A stretch of 64,000 nt of DNA from Pseudomonadota bacterium (GCA_016201105.1 JACQDN010000040.1:33747-97746), one strand, 5' to 3'. Positions 25,871 to 35,638 are shown, counted from the stretch's first letter. Numbers and translations: made by a program. The notes: a model not told the origin generated them from the sequence alone.

Positions 25871-27301
25871 ATGGCCGCCCGTGCGAAAACCCTGAACTGC
25901 GATGTCTGTGTTATCGGCGCAGGTTCGGCCGGTCTTTCCGTTGCGGCAGGCGCCGCGCAATTGGGCGCACGCGTTGTCTTGTTCGAACGAGCCAAGATGG
26001 GCGGCGATTGTTTGAACTACGGGTGCGTACCGTCTAAGGCCCTGCTCGCCGCCGCACATGCCGCGCAGGCTGTAACCGAAGCAAGAGATTTCGGCATCAC
26101 TGCGGGCCGACCGGAGGTCGATTTTCCCGCCGTCATGAGACACGTTCAAGACGCGATTTCGCAGATTGCACCGCACGATTCCGTCGAACGCTTCGAACGG
26201 CTCGGCGTGCGCGTGATCCAAGCAGAGGCGCGTTTCGTGGGCCCGCGCGAGATCGTCGGCGGCGATCTTCGTGTGCGCGCCAAGCGCATCGTCGTCGCCA
26301 CGGGATCCACAGCCGTCATTCCAGCCATTCCGGGGATCGACCGGGTGCCGCTGCTGACGAACGAATCCATCTTCTCGCTCGAAACTCGGCCTGAGCATCT
26401 TCTGATCATCGGCGGCGGCCCCATCGGGGTGGAGATGGCGCAAGCGTTTCGCCGGCTGGGAAGCAAGGTAACGATCTTCGAATCAACTCGCCTGCTGCAG
26501 AAGGACGAGCCCGATCTAGTAGAGCGGCTGCGACGGCAGCTGACATCTGAAGGCATCGAGGTCCGGGAAGGCGCGAAGATTGCCGAGATCGTTAAAGTTG
26601 ACCACGGAACGGAGATACGACTTGAAACAAACAGCGAGCGCATCGGCGGATCGCATGTTCTTGTGGCGGCTGGCCGGCAGCCAAGCCTGAACACACTCCA
26701 GCTTGAGCGGGCAGGAATTCGTTATTCCGCAAGAGGGATAGAGGTCGATGCCCGGCTGCGCACATCGAACAAATATATTTACGCCTTGGGCGACGCCATT
26801 GGCCCACCGCAATTTACTCACGCCGCCGCTTATCAGGCCGGAATCGTCATCCGTAACCTGCTATTTCGGCTTGGCGCTAAAGTGAACTACCGCGCACTGC
26901 CATGGGTCACCTACACCGATCCCGAGTTGGCTCATGTGGGCTTGACCGAAGCGGAAGCCCGGCAACAGTTCGGCCGCGACTTACAGGTGACAACGGTGGA
27001 TTTTTCCCAGAACGACCGGGCGCAAACCGAGCTGCGCGCGGGCGGCGAGATCAAGGTTATCACCCGGACAAACGGCACAATTCTCGGCGCAAGCATCCTG
27101 GGCAATCACGCGGGAGAAATCATCCAGCTTTGGGTATTGGCGATCTCGCAAAAGCTCCGCCTGAGCGCCCTGACCGGACTCATTTTGCCCTATCCGACGC
27201 TCGGCGAAATATCGAAGGGCGCCGCGAGCGCGTTTTACGGTCCAAAGTTGTTCAGCGCCTGGCCGAAGCGGTTCGTTCGCCTTCTTCTGTGGTTTGCCTA
27301 G
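25871..27301 (+). CDS. Flavin disulfide oxidoreductase, mercuric reductase-like
   Basis: 476 residues from ATG 25871, two bases behind the TVP38 gene. FAD motif CDVCVIGAGSAGLSVAAGA, redox disulfide GGDCLNYGCVPSKALL, NAD(P) motif LLIIGGGPIGVEMAQAF, and FAD second motif YALGDAIGPPQFTHAA. There is no N-terminal HMA domain and no C-terminal vicinal cysteine pair, so it is unlikely to be a true mercuric reductase. It resembles lipoamide dehydrogenase-type enzymes often linked to TVP38 genes. The electron acceptor in the cluster is unknown. Confidence 0.88.
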   Translation: MAARAKTLNCDVCVIGAGSAGLSVAAGAAQLGARVVLFERAKMGGDCLNYGCVPSKALLAAAHAAQAVTEARDFGITAGRPEVDFPAVMRHVQDAISQIAPHDSVERFERLGVRVIQAEARFVGPREIVGGDLRVRAKRIVVATGSTAVIPAIPGIDRVPLLTNESIFSLETRPEHLLIIGGGPIGVEMAQAFRRLGSKVTIFESTRLLQKDEPDLVERLRRQLTSEGIEVREGAKIAEIVKVDHGTEIRLETNSERIGGSHVLVAAGRQPSLNTLQLERAGIRYSARGIEVDARLRTSNKYIYALGDAIGPPQFTHAAAYQAGIVIRNLLFRLGAKVNYRALPWVTYTDPELAHVGLTEAEARQQFGRDLQVTTVDFSQNDRAQTELRAGGEIKVITRTNGTILGASILGNHAGEIIQLWVLAISQKLRLSALTGLILPYPTLGEISKGAASAFYGPKLFSAWPKRFVRLLLWFA

Positions 27302-27398
27302 CAATCACCCTTTGGCCGATGCAAAGGGCTGACGCAGCATGAGATCGGGGCAGAGTTCGTCGGGATTGCGAAACGCGTTCGCGGCCGGATCGCCCGGC

Positions 27399-28076
27399 TC
27401 AGAGCAAATTGGGCCATTGGGGATCGAATTGACATTGTTCGTGATGCAAAGCCCCGCAGCCAAGCGCACGGTGATAGTCTTCGGCACAATCGATATCCCA
27501 AAGAGGATCTAGTTTCGCGGTGCTGATGTCCTCGGATTCGGCTCGCCTTTCGGTTTCGGCCATGACGTTCCGAGTGCCCCAGGGAATTCCGGTGAAGATT
27601 GACGGCGTTGCGCGCCTCAGTCCAACCAAAATGTAACCACCGTCCTCGACCGGAACGAACGCTGCGTCCACCGAACTGAGGAGGAACTCGGCGCAGCGAA
27701 CGATTTGTCGAACTCCGAGCACCACGCAATCCGTTCCGATCAATACCGCCGGCCTGCACGCCGCGAGGACACGAAACGCGTTGCACATTCGTTCGCCAAG
27801 GTCGTTCCCGGTTTGCGCCCGAAGCGATACCCGATATCGCGCCGAAAACGTTTGGAAAGCTTCATGGTCCATATCCGGCGCGCACCATAGAGAAACGGGC
27901 CCAATGCCTGCGGACAGAGCCACCTGGATGGCACGCTCGATCAGCAATCTTTGGAGCTTCGCGGCGCCGTCCGCGCCAAGACGCGGTATCAATCGGGTCT
28001 TCGCATAACCCGGGATGGGCGCCTTTGCGAATATCGCGATCTCGATCCGGTTAGCGTGCGCGCGGGACATAGCCAT
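27399..28076 (-). CDS. Arsenosugar-cluster glycosyltransferase, TIGR04282 type
   Basis: 225 residues from ATG 28076 (an ATG at 28070 also fits; a longer frame begins at 28094). The N terminus EIAIFAKAPIPGYAKTRLIPRLG is the TIGR04282 signature. A GTDCVVL motif and a DGGYILVGL segment form the nucleotide-sugar site of a GT-A fold. It overlaps the upstream TIGR04283 gene by 26 bases. The pair is a known companion of arsM in arsenosugar loci and probably builds the sugar part of the product. The convergent gap to the flavoprotein (27302-27398) shows only a weak hairpin. Confidence 0.87.
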   Translation of the reverse strand: MAMSRAHANRIEIAIFAKAPIPGYAKTRLIPRLGADGAAKLQRLLIERAIQVALSAGIGPVSLWCAPDMDHEAFQTFSARYRVSLRAQTGNDLGERMCNAFRVLAACRPAVLIGTDCVVLGVRQIVRCAEFLLSSVDAAFVPVEDGGYILVGLRRATPSIFTGIPWGTRNVMAETERRAESEDISTAKLDPLWDIDCAEDYHRALGCGALHHEQCQFDPQWPNLL

Positions 28077-28743
28077 AGCGCCGCGCCAGCACACCCGGGT
28101 CGGTACCGAGAAAGTAGTTCAACCTCAGCCACCACATCAGCAGGATCGTGCGAACGGCTCCTTTCTTCTGCCAGCGTCGTGCAGAGGTAAGAACGCGAGC
28201 ATTCACGCGAACCGGCCGACCGAACCGTCGCAGCGCCTTGCAAATGGCGATGTCTTCCATCAACGGAATGTCGGGATACCCTCCGACGGCTTCGAATACA
28301 GCACGACGGACGAAGATTGCTTGATCTCCTGTTGCGATTCCCGACAGGTGCGAACGCGCATTCATCGCAAAAGCTACCAGCGAGAGAAGGGGCGTGCGCG
28401 GTACGATGCCGACCTTGAAAAACCCCCAGGCGCGGCCTGAGTGAACCAGAGCGTTTGCAATCAATACGTCTGTGCGAGGTGGTGCGATCGTGTCGGCATG
28501 AAGGAAAAGCAATGTGTCACCGCGGGCTCCTCGGGCGCCGGCATTCATTTGCGAAGCCCGACCTCTCGGTGCCGCTAGCACCCGATCGGCCAAGGAGATG
28601 GCAAGCGCGACAGTGTTGTCGATGCTTCCTCCGTCTACAACGATAACCTCAGCACTCGCCGCGCGAGCGTCTGTCAACCGATGCAGGCACGATGAGAGCG
28701 TCGCTTCTTCGTTGAGAACGGGTATAACGAGGGAGAGCGACAT
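28051..28743 (-). CDS. Arsenosugar-cluster glycosyltransferase, TIGR04283 type
   Basis: 230-residue family-2 glycosyltransferase. It starts LSLVIPVLNEEATLSSCL and has the DxD-like VVDGGSIDNT and FLHADTIAPP segments and GDQAIFVRRAVFEAVGG. The SGIATGDQAIF and PLMEDIAICKALRRFG stretches are typical of TIGR04283. It is first in the minus-strand pair and translationally coupled to the TIGR04282 gene. Expected role: glycosyl transfer in arsenosugar or related lipid formation. The acceptor is unknown. Confidence 0.9.
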   Translation of the reverse strand: MSLSLVIPVLNEEATLSSCLHRLTDARAASAEVIVVDGGSIDNTVALAISLADRVLAAPRGRASQMNAGARGARGDTLLFLHADTIAPPRTDVLIANALVHSGRAWGFFKVGIVPRTPLLSLVAFAMNARSHLSGIATGDQAIFVRRAVFEAVGGYPDIPLMEDIAICKALRRFGRPVRVNARVLTSARRWQKKGAVRTILLMWWLRLNYFLGTDPGVLARRYGYVPRAR

Positions 28744-28978
28744 TGGCAGTCAAACGACAAAGCCTTCTCTGTCTACTTCGTTTAGCCGAAGCAAAAGGTA
28801 ACGCGCGCTCCTGCGGGTCCCAGCCCTTCGATTGCTGCCGGAAGGGGCCGTTTAGGGTCCGTTCAGGCAAAAAGCACTACGGCCTTCACCATGAATGCCG
28901 TCTGGTATAGTTTCCTGAATCGACACAAGATCAGATGCTTGTCATGCCATATGTGATTCTTGGGGATCGTGCCTTGAT

Positions 28979-29431
28979 TTGTCTCTCCGCCGGCGCAGAC
29001 TTGGTTTCGTGACCGGGTCGCGCGCTTTAACTCTCTCATTTCGGCAGCGCTGGCGGCGCTTGACGGCGTTCGCTGCCTGCGCGGCATGGTTGCTTGCCGC
29101 GCTCACCTGTCCGAGTTTTGGACTGACGATCGGCCCCGATGAACCCGTGGCCGCACACGAGAAAATCACTCACGGCGCGGCGGGACAGGCCGACACGGAT
29201 TTCTGCTGCGAGGCCCTGGGCGATTCAGCAGCGGTCTTTCAATCGCTGAGTTTTGTGCAGCCCGACCTCGCTGTGACGCCCGCGCCTGCGATCGCCGTCG
29301 CCGAAGTTCTTCCGACCGGGTTGTTCTTTGCGCGGGTTCTCGACCGTCCGCCCCTCTATGAGACCACGCGAAGTCGAGCCAAACGCTTCGTGACGTTCTC
29401 CTCGCACGCACCGCCGACCACCATCGTCTGA
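28979..29431 (+). CDS. Exported hypothetical protein leading the czc operon
   Basis: Up to 150 residues. The start is uncertain: TTG at 28979 or GTG at 29009. One hydrophobic segment (LTAFAACAAWLLAALTCPSFG) acts as a leader; the rest is short and low in motif content, with a vicinal cysteine pair (TDFCCEALG). It precedes czcC by 90 bases on the same strand. Small exported proteins are frequent at the head of czc-type operons, which is the main reason to keep it. No family recognised. Confidence 0.55.
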   Translation: MSLRRRRLGFVTGSRALTLSFRQRWRRLTAFAACAAWLLAALTCPSFGLTIGPDEPVAAHEKITHGAAGQADTDFCCEALGDSAAVFQSLSFVQPDLAVTPAPAIAVAEVLPTGLFFARVLDRPPLYETTRSRAKRFVTFSSHAPPTTIV

Positions 29432-29521
29432 TAACGCCCGCGAGCATTCGTGCTCGCGCCCTCCCCGCGTGTTGGCGCTCTTTGCGCGGGGATCAATCAG
29501 CATGGTGGAAAGATCCTGACG

Positions 29522-30856
29522 ATGTCATCTCCCATTGGTCCGCGCGGCGCATGCCGCGGGACGCCGTTGCTTGCAGCAGTGGCAACTATCTGCATGCTCC
29601 TCCTGGCCGACACTGCTGCCGGGGCCGAATTGACGCTCGACCAGGCGCTGCGGATCGCCATCGCGCAAAATCACGATCTCAAGGCGGCGCGCGCGCAGGT
29701 CGACGCTGCACTCGGCCGCCTCAAGCAATCGGGCCGCTGGCCGAACCCGCGCCTCGAACTCAGCAACGAAACCGATGCGCCGTTCGGCAACGAGGGTGAA
29801 TATTCGCGCTCAGCGGGCTTCGCTCAGGAATTCCCCATCGGCGGACGGCTGGCGCGCGCCGGCGACGTGGCGCGCGTCGACGTGGCCCGTGCGCTCGCGG
29901 AGGTCAATGCCGCGGAGCTGGAGCTTACCGGCAATGTCGCAAACGATTTCGATGCCATTGTCGTGCTCGACCAGAAGATCGCGCTGCACGATCAGCTCGT
30001 CGCCATCGAGTCCACGCTCGTCTCCGCCTCGCGGGCTCGCTACAAGGCCGGCGAGGTATCCCAGCTCGACATCAACGCGGCGCAGCTAGAGCTTGAGCGC
30101 TTGCGCCAGGAGCGCACTGCTCTCGCCGGTGAGCGCGCCGCGGCGATCCGAACGCTCGCCGGACTCTTAAGCCTCGCGGCCGACGCGCCGCTTGCCATCG
30201 ATACCGCGCTGCCGCCGGTTGGCGATCTGCCGCCTCTGGCGCAGCTGACGGACAAAGCGCTGCAGCGGCGGCCGGATCTGCGCCTTCTCACTCTGGCCGC
30301 CGATCGCGCGGGAGCCGAACAAGCGCTGGCGCGGGCGTCCGCCTGGGAGGATTGGGGTGTCGCGCTGGGCGTCCGGCAGGACAGACGCGTCATCTTCGGC
30401 GCGCCGGCGCAACCTGCCGACAAAGCGCTCATGCTCTCGCTTTCGATTCCGGTGCCGCTCTTCAACGACAATGACGGCAATATCGCAGTGGCGGCCGCCG
30501 ACGAAACGACGGCACGCGAACAACTTGCGGCGTTACAGTCGCGGGTGGAGAACGAAGTCGCCGGTCTCTATGAGCAGGTGGGGCGTCTGCGCGATGCAGT
30601 CGAGGCCTACCAAACCGAGACGTTGCCCTTGAGCCGCCGCAACTCCGAACTGGCGCGCAACGCATATCGCAACGGACAGATATCGGCGTCCGAAGTCGTG
30701 CAGGCGGAGCGGCAGGAGCGCGATCTGGGCGCAAGCTTTGCCGACACGCTGGCACAATATCTCCGCGCCCAGGAATCTTTGAACCAGGCGACGGTCGCAC
30801 GGGCTTCGCTGATGACCCAACCGGTCGACACCGCGTCGACCAAAACGGAGCCTTGA
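29522..30856 (+). CDS. czcC: CzcC-type outer-membrane efflux channel
   Basis: 444 residues from ATG 29522 with a signal peptide (LLAAVATICMLLLADTAAGA). The TolC/CzcC repeat architecture is clear: LTLDQALRIAIAQNHDLKAARAQV at the start of each half, coiled-coil helices (AAQLELERLRQERTAL) and AYRNGQISASEVVQAERQ near the end. It forms the trimeric exit duct for the CzcBA pump and could also serve the Cus pump, which has no channel gene of its own here. The next gene starts two bases after its stop. Confidence 0.9.
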   Translation: MSSPIGPRGACRGTPLLAAVATICMLLLADTAAGAELTLDQALRIAIAQNHDLKAARAQVDAALGRLKQSGRWPNPRLELSNETDAPFGNEGEYSRSAGFAQEFPIGGRLARAGDVARVDVARALAEVNAAELELTGNVANDFDAIVVLDQKIALHDQLVAIESTLVSASRARYKAGEVSQLDINAAQLELERLRQERTALAGERAAAIRTLAGLLSLAADAPLAIDTALPPVGDLPPLAQLTDKALQRRPDLRLLTLAADRAGAEQALARASAWEDWGVALGVRQDRRVIFGAPAQPADKALMLSLSIPVPLFNDNDGNIAVAAADETTAREQLAALQSRVENEVAGLYEQVGRLRDAVEAYQTETLPLSRRNSELARNAYRNGQISASEVVQAERQERDLGASFADTLAQYLRAQESLNQATVARASLMTQPVDTASTKTEP

Positions 30857-30857
30857 G

Positions 30858-31811
30858 ATGCGCCCATCTCCGCGAACTCTCCTAAGCACCACCGCATTCT
30901 TGGTGCTGCTGGTCACAATTTCCTCCGCCGCCTTCGGTCACGGCGGCCAAATCGACGTGGGTTCGGGTCCCAAAGGGCCGGTTATCCTGAGCGCGGCGCA
31001 GATTTCGGCGCTGGATTTGAAGACGGCGCAAGCGCAAATGCGCCCCGTTGCGCATCTGCTCAGCGTCACCGGCGAGGTGCAACCGCTTGCGAGCGCGCAA
31101 GCCGTCGTCAGTTTGCGGATCAGCGGTACCGTTCAGGCGATTTACGTGAACCCGGGCGTTTCCGTAAAGCGCGGGCAAAAACTCGCGCTGGTTCAATCGC
31201 GCGTCGTGGGCAATCCGCCGCCCGTCGTCGCGGTCACGGCGCCGATCGGCGGCATCGTCGATACACGCGACGTCACGCTCGGACAGGGCGTCGAGCCCGG
31301 TACTGCGCTGTTCCATCTGAGCGATCGCAGCAGCATGCGCGTCGTCGGCAAGGTCTACGAAGAAGATCTCGGGCAGGTGCACACGGGTCAGAAAGCGTTC
31401 GTGAAGCTGCTGGCCTATCCCAAGCAGCTTCTGTCCGGAACCGTGAATTATGTCGGCCCGACGCTCGATCCCGACACACGCACCGTCGAAGTGTGGATTC
31501 TGCTCGACAACGCGCAAGGCCTTCTCAAACCGAACCTCTTTGCACGGGCCGATATCGTTCTTAGCGAGAACCCCACGGCGCTTGTCGTGCCCAACAGTGC
31601 CGTTCTCGAAGCGGGCGGCGAGAACTTCGTCTTCGTCCGCGACGGCGCGAAGTTCAACCGCGTCGACGTCACCGTGGGCGTGACCGACGACGAAGTCTCG
31701 GAAATCCTTTCGGGACTGGTGCCAGGCGATGAAGTCGTCACCCAGGGTGCGCGCGAAGTCTACACGACATGGCTTACCGGCGGGCATGCGCCGGCAGCGG
31801 ACAACGACTGA
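30858..31811 (+). CDS. czcB: CzcB-type periplasmic adaptor
   Basis: 317-residue membrane-fusion protein with a signal or anchor helix (LLSTTAFLVLLVTISSAAFG). The HGGQIDVG start of the mature part is His-containing, as in other Czc adaptors. Barrel-sandwich halves lie at about residues 75-145 (VSLRISGTVQAIYVNPG, VTAPIGGIVDTRDV) and a beta-barrel follows. There is no extended hairpin domain, so it is a short form. It joins CzcA and CzcC and overlaps czcA by one base. Confidence 0.9.
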   Translation: MRPSPRTLLSTTAFLVLLVTISSAAFGHGGQIDVGSGPKGPVILSAAQISALDLKTAQAQMRPVAHLLSVTGEVQPLASAQAVVSLRISGTVQAIYVNPGVSVKRGQKLALVQSRVVGNPPPVVAVTAPIGGIVDTRDVTLGQGVEPGTALFHLSDRSSMRVVGKVYEEDLGQVHTGQKAFVKLLAYPKQLLSGTVNYVGPTLDPDTRTVEVWILLDNAQGLLKPNLFARADIVLSENPTALVVPNSAVLEAGGENFVFVRDGAKFNRVDVTVGVTDDEVSEILSGLVPGDEVVTQGAREVYTTWLTGGHAPAADND

Positions 31812-34800
31812 TGTTCAACCGTCTCATCGCCTGGTCGCTGAACAACCGGCTGCTGGTGCTCGCCATCACAGCGATCGGCTTTGTGGCCGGCGGCTTCATG
31901 TTGCAAGACATGCCCAAGGACGTGTTCCCGGAATTCGCGCCGCCGCAAGTCGTCATTCAGACCGAGGCGCCGGGGCTGGCGCCGCAGGACGTCGAAGCTC
32001 TCATCACCTATCCCCTCGAAAGCGCGATCAACGGCACAAACGGCGTCGACAGCGTACGCTCGTCGAGTTCGGTGGGGCTTTCGACCATCGTCGTCGTGTT
32101 CCGGGCGGGAACGGACATCTATCTCGACCGCCAGCTCGTCAACGAGCGCATCCAGAGCGTCACCGGCAATCTGCCAGGCGGCACCCTGCCACCGGTCATG
32201 TTGCCCGTCACTTCGGCCGTCGGATGGCTGGTCAAGTATTCGCTCACCAGTAAGACGCTGTCGCCCATGGCGCTGAGAACGTTCTCGGACTGGGAGATGC
32301 GGCCACGCCTTCTCGCGCTCGGCGGTATCGCGTCGGTCGTGTCGATGGGCGGCGACGTCAAGCAATATCAGGTGCGGCTCGATCCCATGCGGTTGCTCGC
32401 CTACCGGGTGAGCGCCGACGACGTCCGTCACGCCTTGGAACAGGCAAACGTCAATGTGCCGGGCGCTTTCCTGCAGCGCTCCGCGGGCGAACTGATCGTG
32501 AGCGGTCAGGGCCGCGTTCAGTCGCTCCAGGATTTGCGCCAGACCGTCATCACGGTGCGCAGCGGCGTGCCGATCACGCTCGCCAACGTCGCCGATGTCG
32601 GTTTCGGCGCCGAAATCAAACGCGGCGACAGCGCGTTCGGCCTTCAACCCGCCGTCATCGGAACCGTCTCGAAGGCCTACGGCGCCGATACGCTCAAGAC
32701 GACGGCAAAAGTCGAAGACGCTCTCGCCGAAATCCGAAAGACGCTTCCCGCCGGCGTCGAAATGAACAGCGAAGTGTTCCGCCAGGCGAATTTCATCGAC
32801 GCCGCACTTAGCAATCTCAACGTTGCGCTGATCGAAGGCGCGCTCATCGTCATCGCCGTCCTCTTCGTGTTCCTGATGAACTGGCGCGCCTCGTTCGTGA
32901 CGTTCTTTTCGATGCCCGCGTCTTTCGTCGGCGGCATCATCGTCATGTACCTGCTCGGCATCGGCATCAATGCCATGACGCTGGGCGGGCTTGCCATCGC
33001 CATCGGCGAAGTGGTCGACAACGGCATCATCACGGTGGAGAACGTCGTTCGCCGCCTGCGCCTCAACCGAAATGCCGGAGCGCCGTCGCCTACGATCGGC
33101 GTGGTGTTCGATGCGGTGCGGGAGATCCTCAATTCGGTGGTCTACGCCACCTTGATCGTCTGCATGATTTTCGTGCCGATCTTCCTGCTCCCGGGCCTGG
33201 CGGGGCGCATCTTCTCGCCGCTTGGGGTGGCTTACATCGCTTCGGTGCTCGCTTCGCTGGTGGTTGCGGTCACCGTCGTGCCCGCGCTCTGTTACTTTCT
33301 GCTGGTTCGCCGAACCGAGAAACGCGAGAACGATGTCCTCTCGCCGCACGCTGTCGGCGGTGCGGAGCCTCGCTCCGACATCGAGCAAGCCACAAACGAG
33401 CGCGAGCACGAAACACCCTTTGTTATCGCGCTCAAACGCCGGTTTCTGACGCTGCTCCAGTTAGCCCTTGATTGGCCGGCGACCGTGGCCGGCATAGCCG
33501 TCGCACTTCTGATCGGCGCGCTCGCCTTGCTGCCGTTCTTCGGCCTCTCGTTCCTGCCGGAATTTCACGAAGGCAACTACGTCATCGCCATGACCACATT
33601 GCCGGGCACCGATCTTGAGGAGTCGATGCGGCTCGGCGGCCAGGTGCGCAAGATGCTGCTGCGCTACAAGCAGGTCGTCTCCATCGACCAGCGCGCGGGG
33701 CGCTCCGAACTGGATGACGACGCCCAGCCGCCCAACTTCAGCGAGTTCGACGTCAAGCTGGATTTCGCGCGCGACCCCGACATGCCGGCCGATGAGCTGC
33801 TGCGCCGGTTTCGCGCCGACCTCGCCAACATTCCGGGCGCCGTCTTCAACGTGGGACAATTCATCGCCCATCGCATGGACGAAGTTCAGTCCGGCGTGCG
33901 CTCGCAAGTGGCCATCAAGATCTTCGGCGACGACCTCGACAAGCTCTACAGCCTCGGTCAGCAGGTTCAGGGAATCGTTGGCGGCGTAAAAGGCGCCGTC
34001 GATGTGAATCTGGAACAGCAGATCCGGGTTCCCCAGCTGGACATTCGCGTCGACCGTGCCCGCGCCGCGCGCTATGGCATTCATGTCGGCGACGTTCTCA
34101 AGGACGTCGAGCTCTACCTCAACGGCGAGACGGTCTCGAAAATCCTCGAAGGCCAGAAGACGTTCGATCTCTATGTGCGCTTGAATGCGCCAGCGCGCTC
34201 GAGCCTGAGCGCCGTGCGCGATCTGTTGATCGACGCACCGGCGCTGCGTTCGGGTGGCAAGGTCCCTTTGCGGGAGCTGGCCGACGTCAGCATCGAGGAC
34301 GAGCCCTATATCATCAACCGGGAGATGGCGAAGCGGCGCGTTGTCGTGGGCTTCAACGTCGAGGGGCGCGACCTCGGCAGCGTCATCGCCGAAGTGCAAA
34401 GCAGGACCGCCGCGCAAGTTACGCTGCCGCCCGGGTACTACCTCGAATATGGCGGCCAGTTCCAGAGCCAACAGGAGGCCAATCGCGTGCTGGAAGGCTT
34501 CGGCCTCATCGCGATCTTCGTCGCGCTGATGCTGCTCTACAAAGTCTTCGGCAGCTTTCGCGACTCGCTGCTTGTTCTCGTCAATCTGCCGCTCGCCATC
34601 ATCGGTGGCCTCATCAGCCTGTTCCTAGCCGGCGGCAACATGAGCGTGGCGGCAGTCATCGGATTCGTCACGCTCTTCGGCATCGCCGCGCGCAACGGGA
34701 TAATTCTCATGACGCATTACAATCAATTGCGGCGCGAAGGGAAGTCTCTCGAAGATGTCGTCGTGCAGGGTACGCTCAACCGCCTGGTGCCGGTTTTGAT

Positions 34801-35032
34801 GACCGCTGCCACGGCCGCTCTCGGCCTCATTCCGCTTCTGTGGGGCTCGCCGGTCGGAAAAGAACTCGAACGCCCCCTCGCCCAGGTCGTACTCGGCGGC
34901 CTTGTGACATCGACTTTCCTCAACATGTTCGTGATTCCCACGCTCTACAACGCGCTCGAGCGCCGGCGCGAAGCGCGGCTGGCGCGCACATCATCGTCAA
35001 CCCGCCGATCAACCCAAGGAGACCGACCATGA
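31811..35032 (+). CDS. czcA: CzcA-type heavy-metal RND pump
   Basis: 1073 residues from ATG 31811 (MFNRLIAWSLNNRLL). TM4 relay IAIGEVVDNGIITVENVVRRL and the usual two periplasmic porter repeats are present. The Cus-type RIDMLSTG motif is absent; the matching region reads AHRMDEVQSGVRSQVAIKIFG. This points to divalent cations (Zn, Co, Cd or Ni) rather than copper. The insert of about 60 residues after TM6 (RRTEKRENDVLSPHAVGG...) is hydrophilic. It overlaps the next gene by 4 bases. Confidence 0.92.
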   Translation: MFNRLIAWSLNNRLLVLAITAIGFVAGGFMLQDMPKDVFPEFAPPQVVIQTEAPGLAPQDVEALITYPLESAINGTNGVDSVRSSSSVGLSTIVVVFRAGTDIYLDRQLVNERIQSVTGNLPGGTLPPVMLPVTSAVGWLVKYSLTSKTLSPMALRTFSDWEMRPRLLALGGIASVVSMGGDVKQYQVRLDPMRLLAYRVSADDVRHALEQANVNVPGAFLQRSAGELIVSGQGRVQSLQDLRQTVITVRSGVPITLANVADVGFGAEIKRGDSAFGLQPAVIGTVSKAYGADTLKTTAKVEDALAEIRKTLPAGVEMNSEVFRQANFIDAALSNLNVALIEGALIVIAVLFVFLMNWRASFVTFFSMPASFVGGIIVMYLLGIGINAMTLGGLAIAIGEVVDNGIITVENVVRRLRLNRNAGAPSPTIGVVFDAVREILNSVVYATLIVCMIFVPIFLLPGLAGRIFSPLGVAYIASVLASLVVAVTVVPALCYFLLVRRTEKRENDVLSPHAVGGAEPRSDIEQATNEREHETPFVIALKRRFLTLLQLALDWPATVAGIAVALLIGALALLPFFGLSFLPEFHEGNYVIAMTTLPGTDLEESMRLGGQVRKMLLRYKQVVSIDQRAGRSELDDDAQPPNFSEFDVKLDFARDPDMPADELLRRFRADLANIPGAVFNVGQFIAHRMDEVQSGVRSQVAIKIFGDDLDKLYSLGQQVQGIVGGVKGAVDVNLEQQIRVPQLDIRVDRARAARYGIHVGDVLKDVELYLNGETVSKILEGQKTFDLYVRLNAPARSSLSAVRDLLIDAPALRSGGKVPLRELADVSIEDEPYIINREMAKRRVVVGFNVEGRDLGSVIAEVQSRTAAQVTLPPGYYLEYGGQFQSQQEANRVLEGFGLIAIFVALMLLYKVFGSFRDSLLVLVNLPLAIIGGLISLFLAGGNMSVAAVIGFVTLFGIAARNGIILMTHYNQLRREGKSLEDVVVQGTLNRLVPVLMTAATAALGLIPLLWGSPVGKELERPLAQVVLGGLVTSTFLNMFVIPTLYNALERRREARLARTSSSTRRSTQGDRP

Positions 35033-35460
35033 AATCCCCCATTCTTAATGCACTGCTCGCCGCGGCCCTGCTCGGTACGACCGCAACATTTTCCGCCGGT
35101 GTCGCGGTTGCCGCCGAAGCCGAAGCGTCGACGGCAATCCCCGGCACGTCTGCTGAGATATGGAAAGCGATCGACGGCAACGTCGCCGAACTCAAAGGCC
35201 TGATCGCCAAAAATACATTGCAAACCGTACACCAGCACGCATACGCCATACGCGATCTGGTGCGCGCGTTGCCGTCGCATTCCCCTGGTTTGTCTGCGGC
35301 GGCTTTGGCGAACGTGAGTGCCCAGGTCAAGTTCGTCGACACTCTGGCCGTCAGACTCGATGCCAGCGGCGACGCCAACGACAAAGCAGGAACGGAAGCG
35401 AATCTGGCGAAACTGGAAAACATCTTGAAGACGATCAGGGCCCAATATGGGTCGCATTAG
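35029..35460 (+). CDS. Periplasmic helical protein after czcA
   Basis: 143 residues from ATG 35029 (AAGGAG before it; ATGA overlap with czcA). A signal peptide (ALLAAALLGTTATFSAGVAVAA) is followed by an all-helical domain of about 115 residues with two His in QTVHQHAYAIRDLVRAL. Length and pattern suggest a four-helix bundle like small periplasmic metal-binding proteins, but there is no heme motif. Coupling to czcA suggests a periplasmic accessory of the pump. I do not recognise a named family. Confidence 0.75.
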   Translation: MKSPILNALLAAALLGTTATFSAGVAVAAEAEASTAIPGTSAEIWKAIDGNVAELKGLIAKNTLQTVHQHAYAIRDLVRALPSHSPGLSAAALANVSAQVKFVDTLAVRLDASGDANDKAGTEANLAKLENILKTIRAQYGSH

Positions 35461-35491
35461 ATCGGATTTGGTTTGGACCGCCCCCCGAAAA

Positions 35492-35577
35492 TCGTCATCG
35501 CCCGCTTTATGCGGGCGACCCATCTTTTTCTCGCTCGAAGAAGATTGGGTTGCCCGGACAAGCCGGGCAATGACGGA
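35492..35577. repeat. Inverted repeat between czc operon and cupredoxin
   Basis: CGTCATCGCCCG near 35492 and CGGGCAATGACG near 35565 face each other, each followed by an inner hairpin (GCCCGCTTTATGCGGGC; GCCCGGACAAGCCGGGC). The arms enclose about 60 bases. This style of palindromic element is common in alphaproteobacterial intergenic regions. It may also end the czc transcript. Confidence 0.6.
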
Positions 35578-35638
35578 TTTGGAAAAGCGATCGCGCGATA
35601 TGTGCAACTTCGTTCTGTCGAATTCTGGAGTGACCCTA

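Noticed and set aside
27305..27487. Small minus-strand frame beginning at GTG 27487 that overlaps the end of the TIGR04282 gene
   Set aside because: Starts inside the glycosyltransferase gene, has no clear ribosome site and no recognised family; a coincidence in a GC-rich end is more likely, although its three cysteines are noted.
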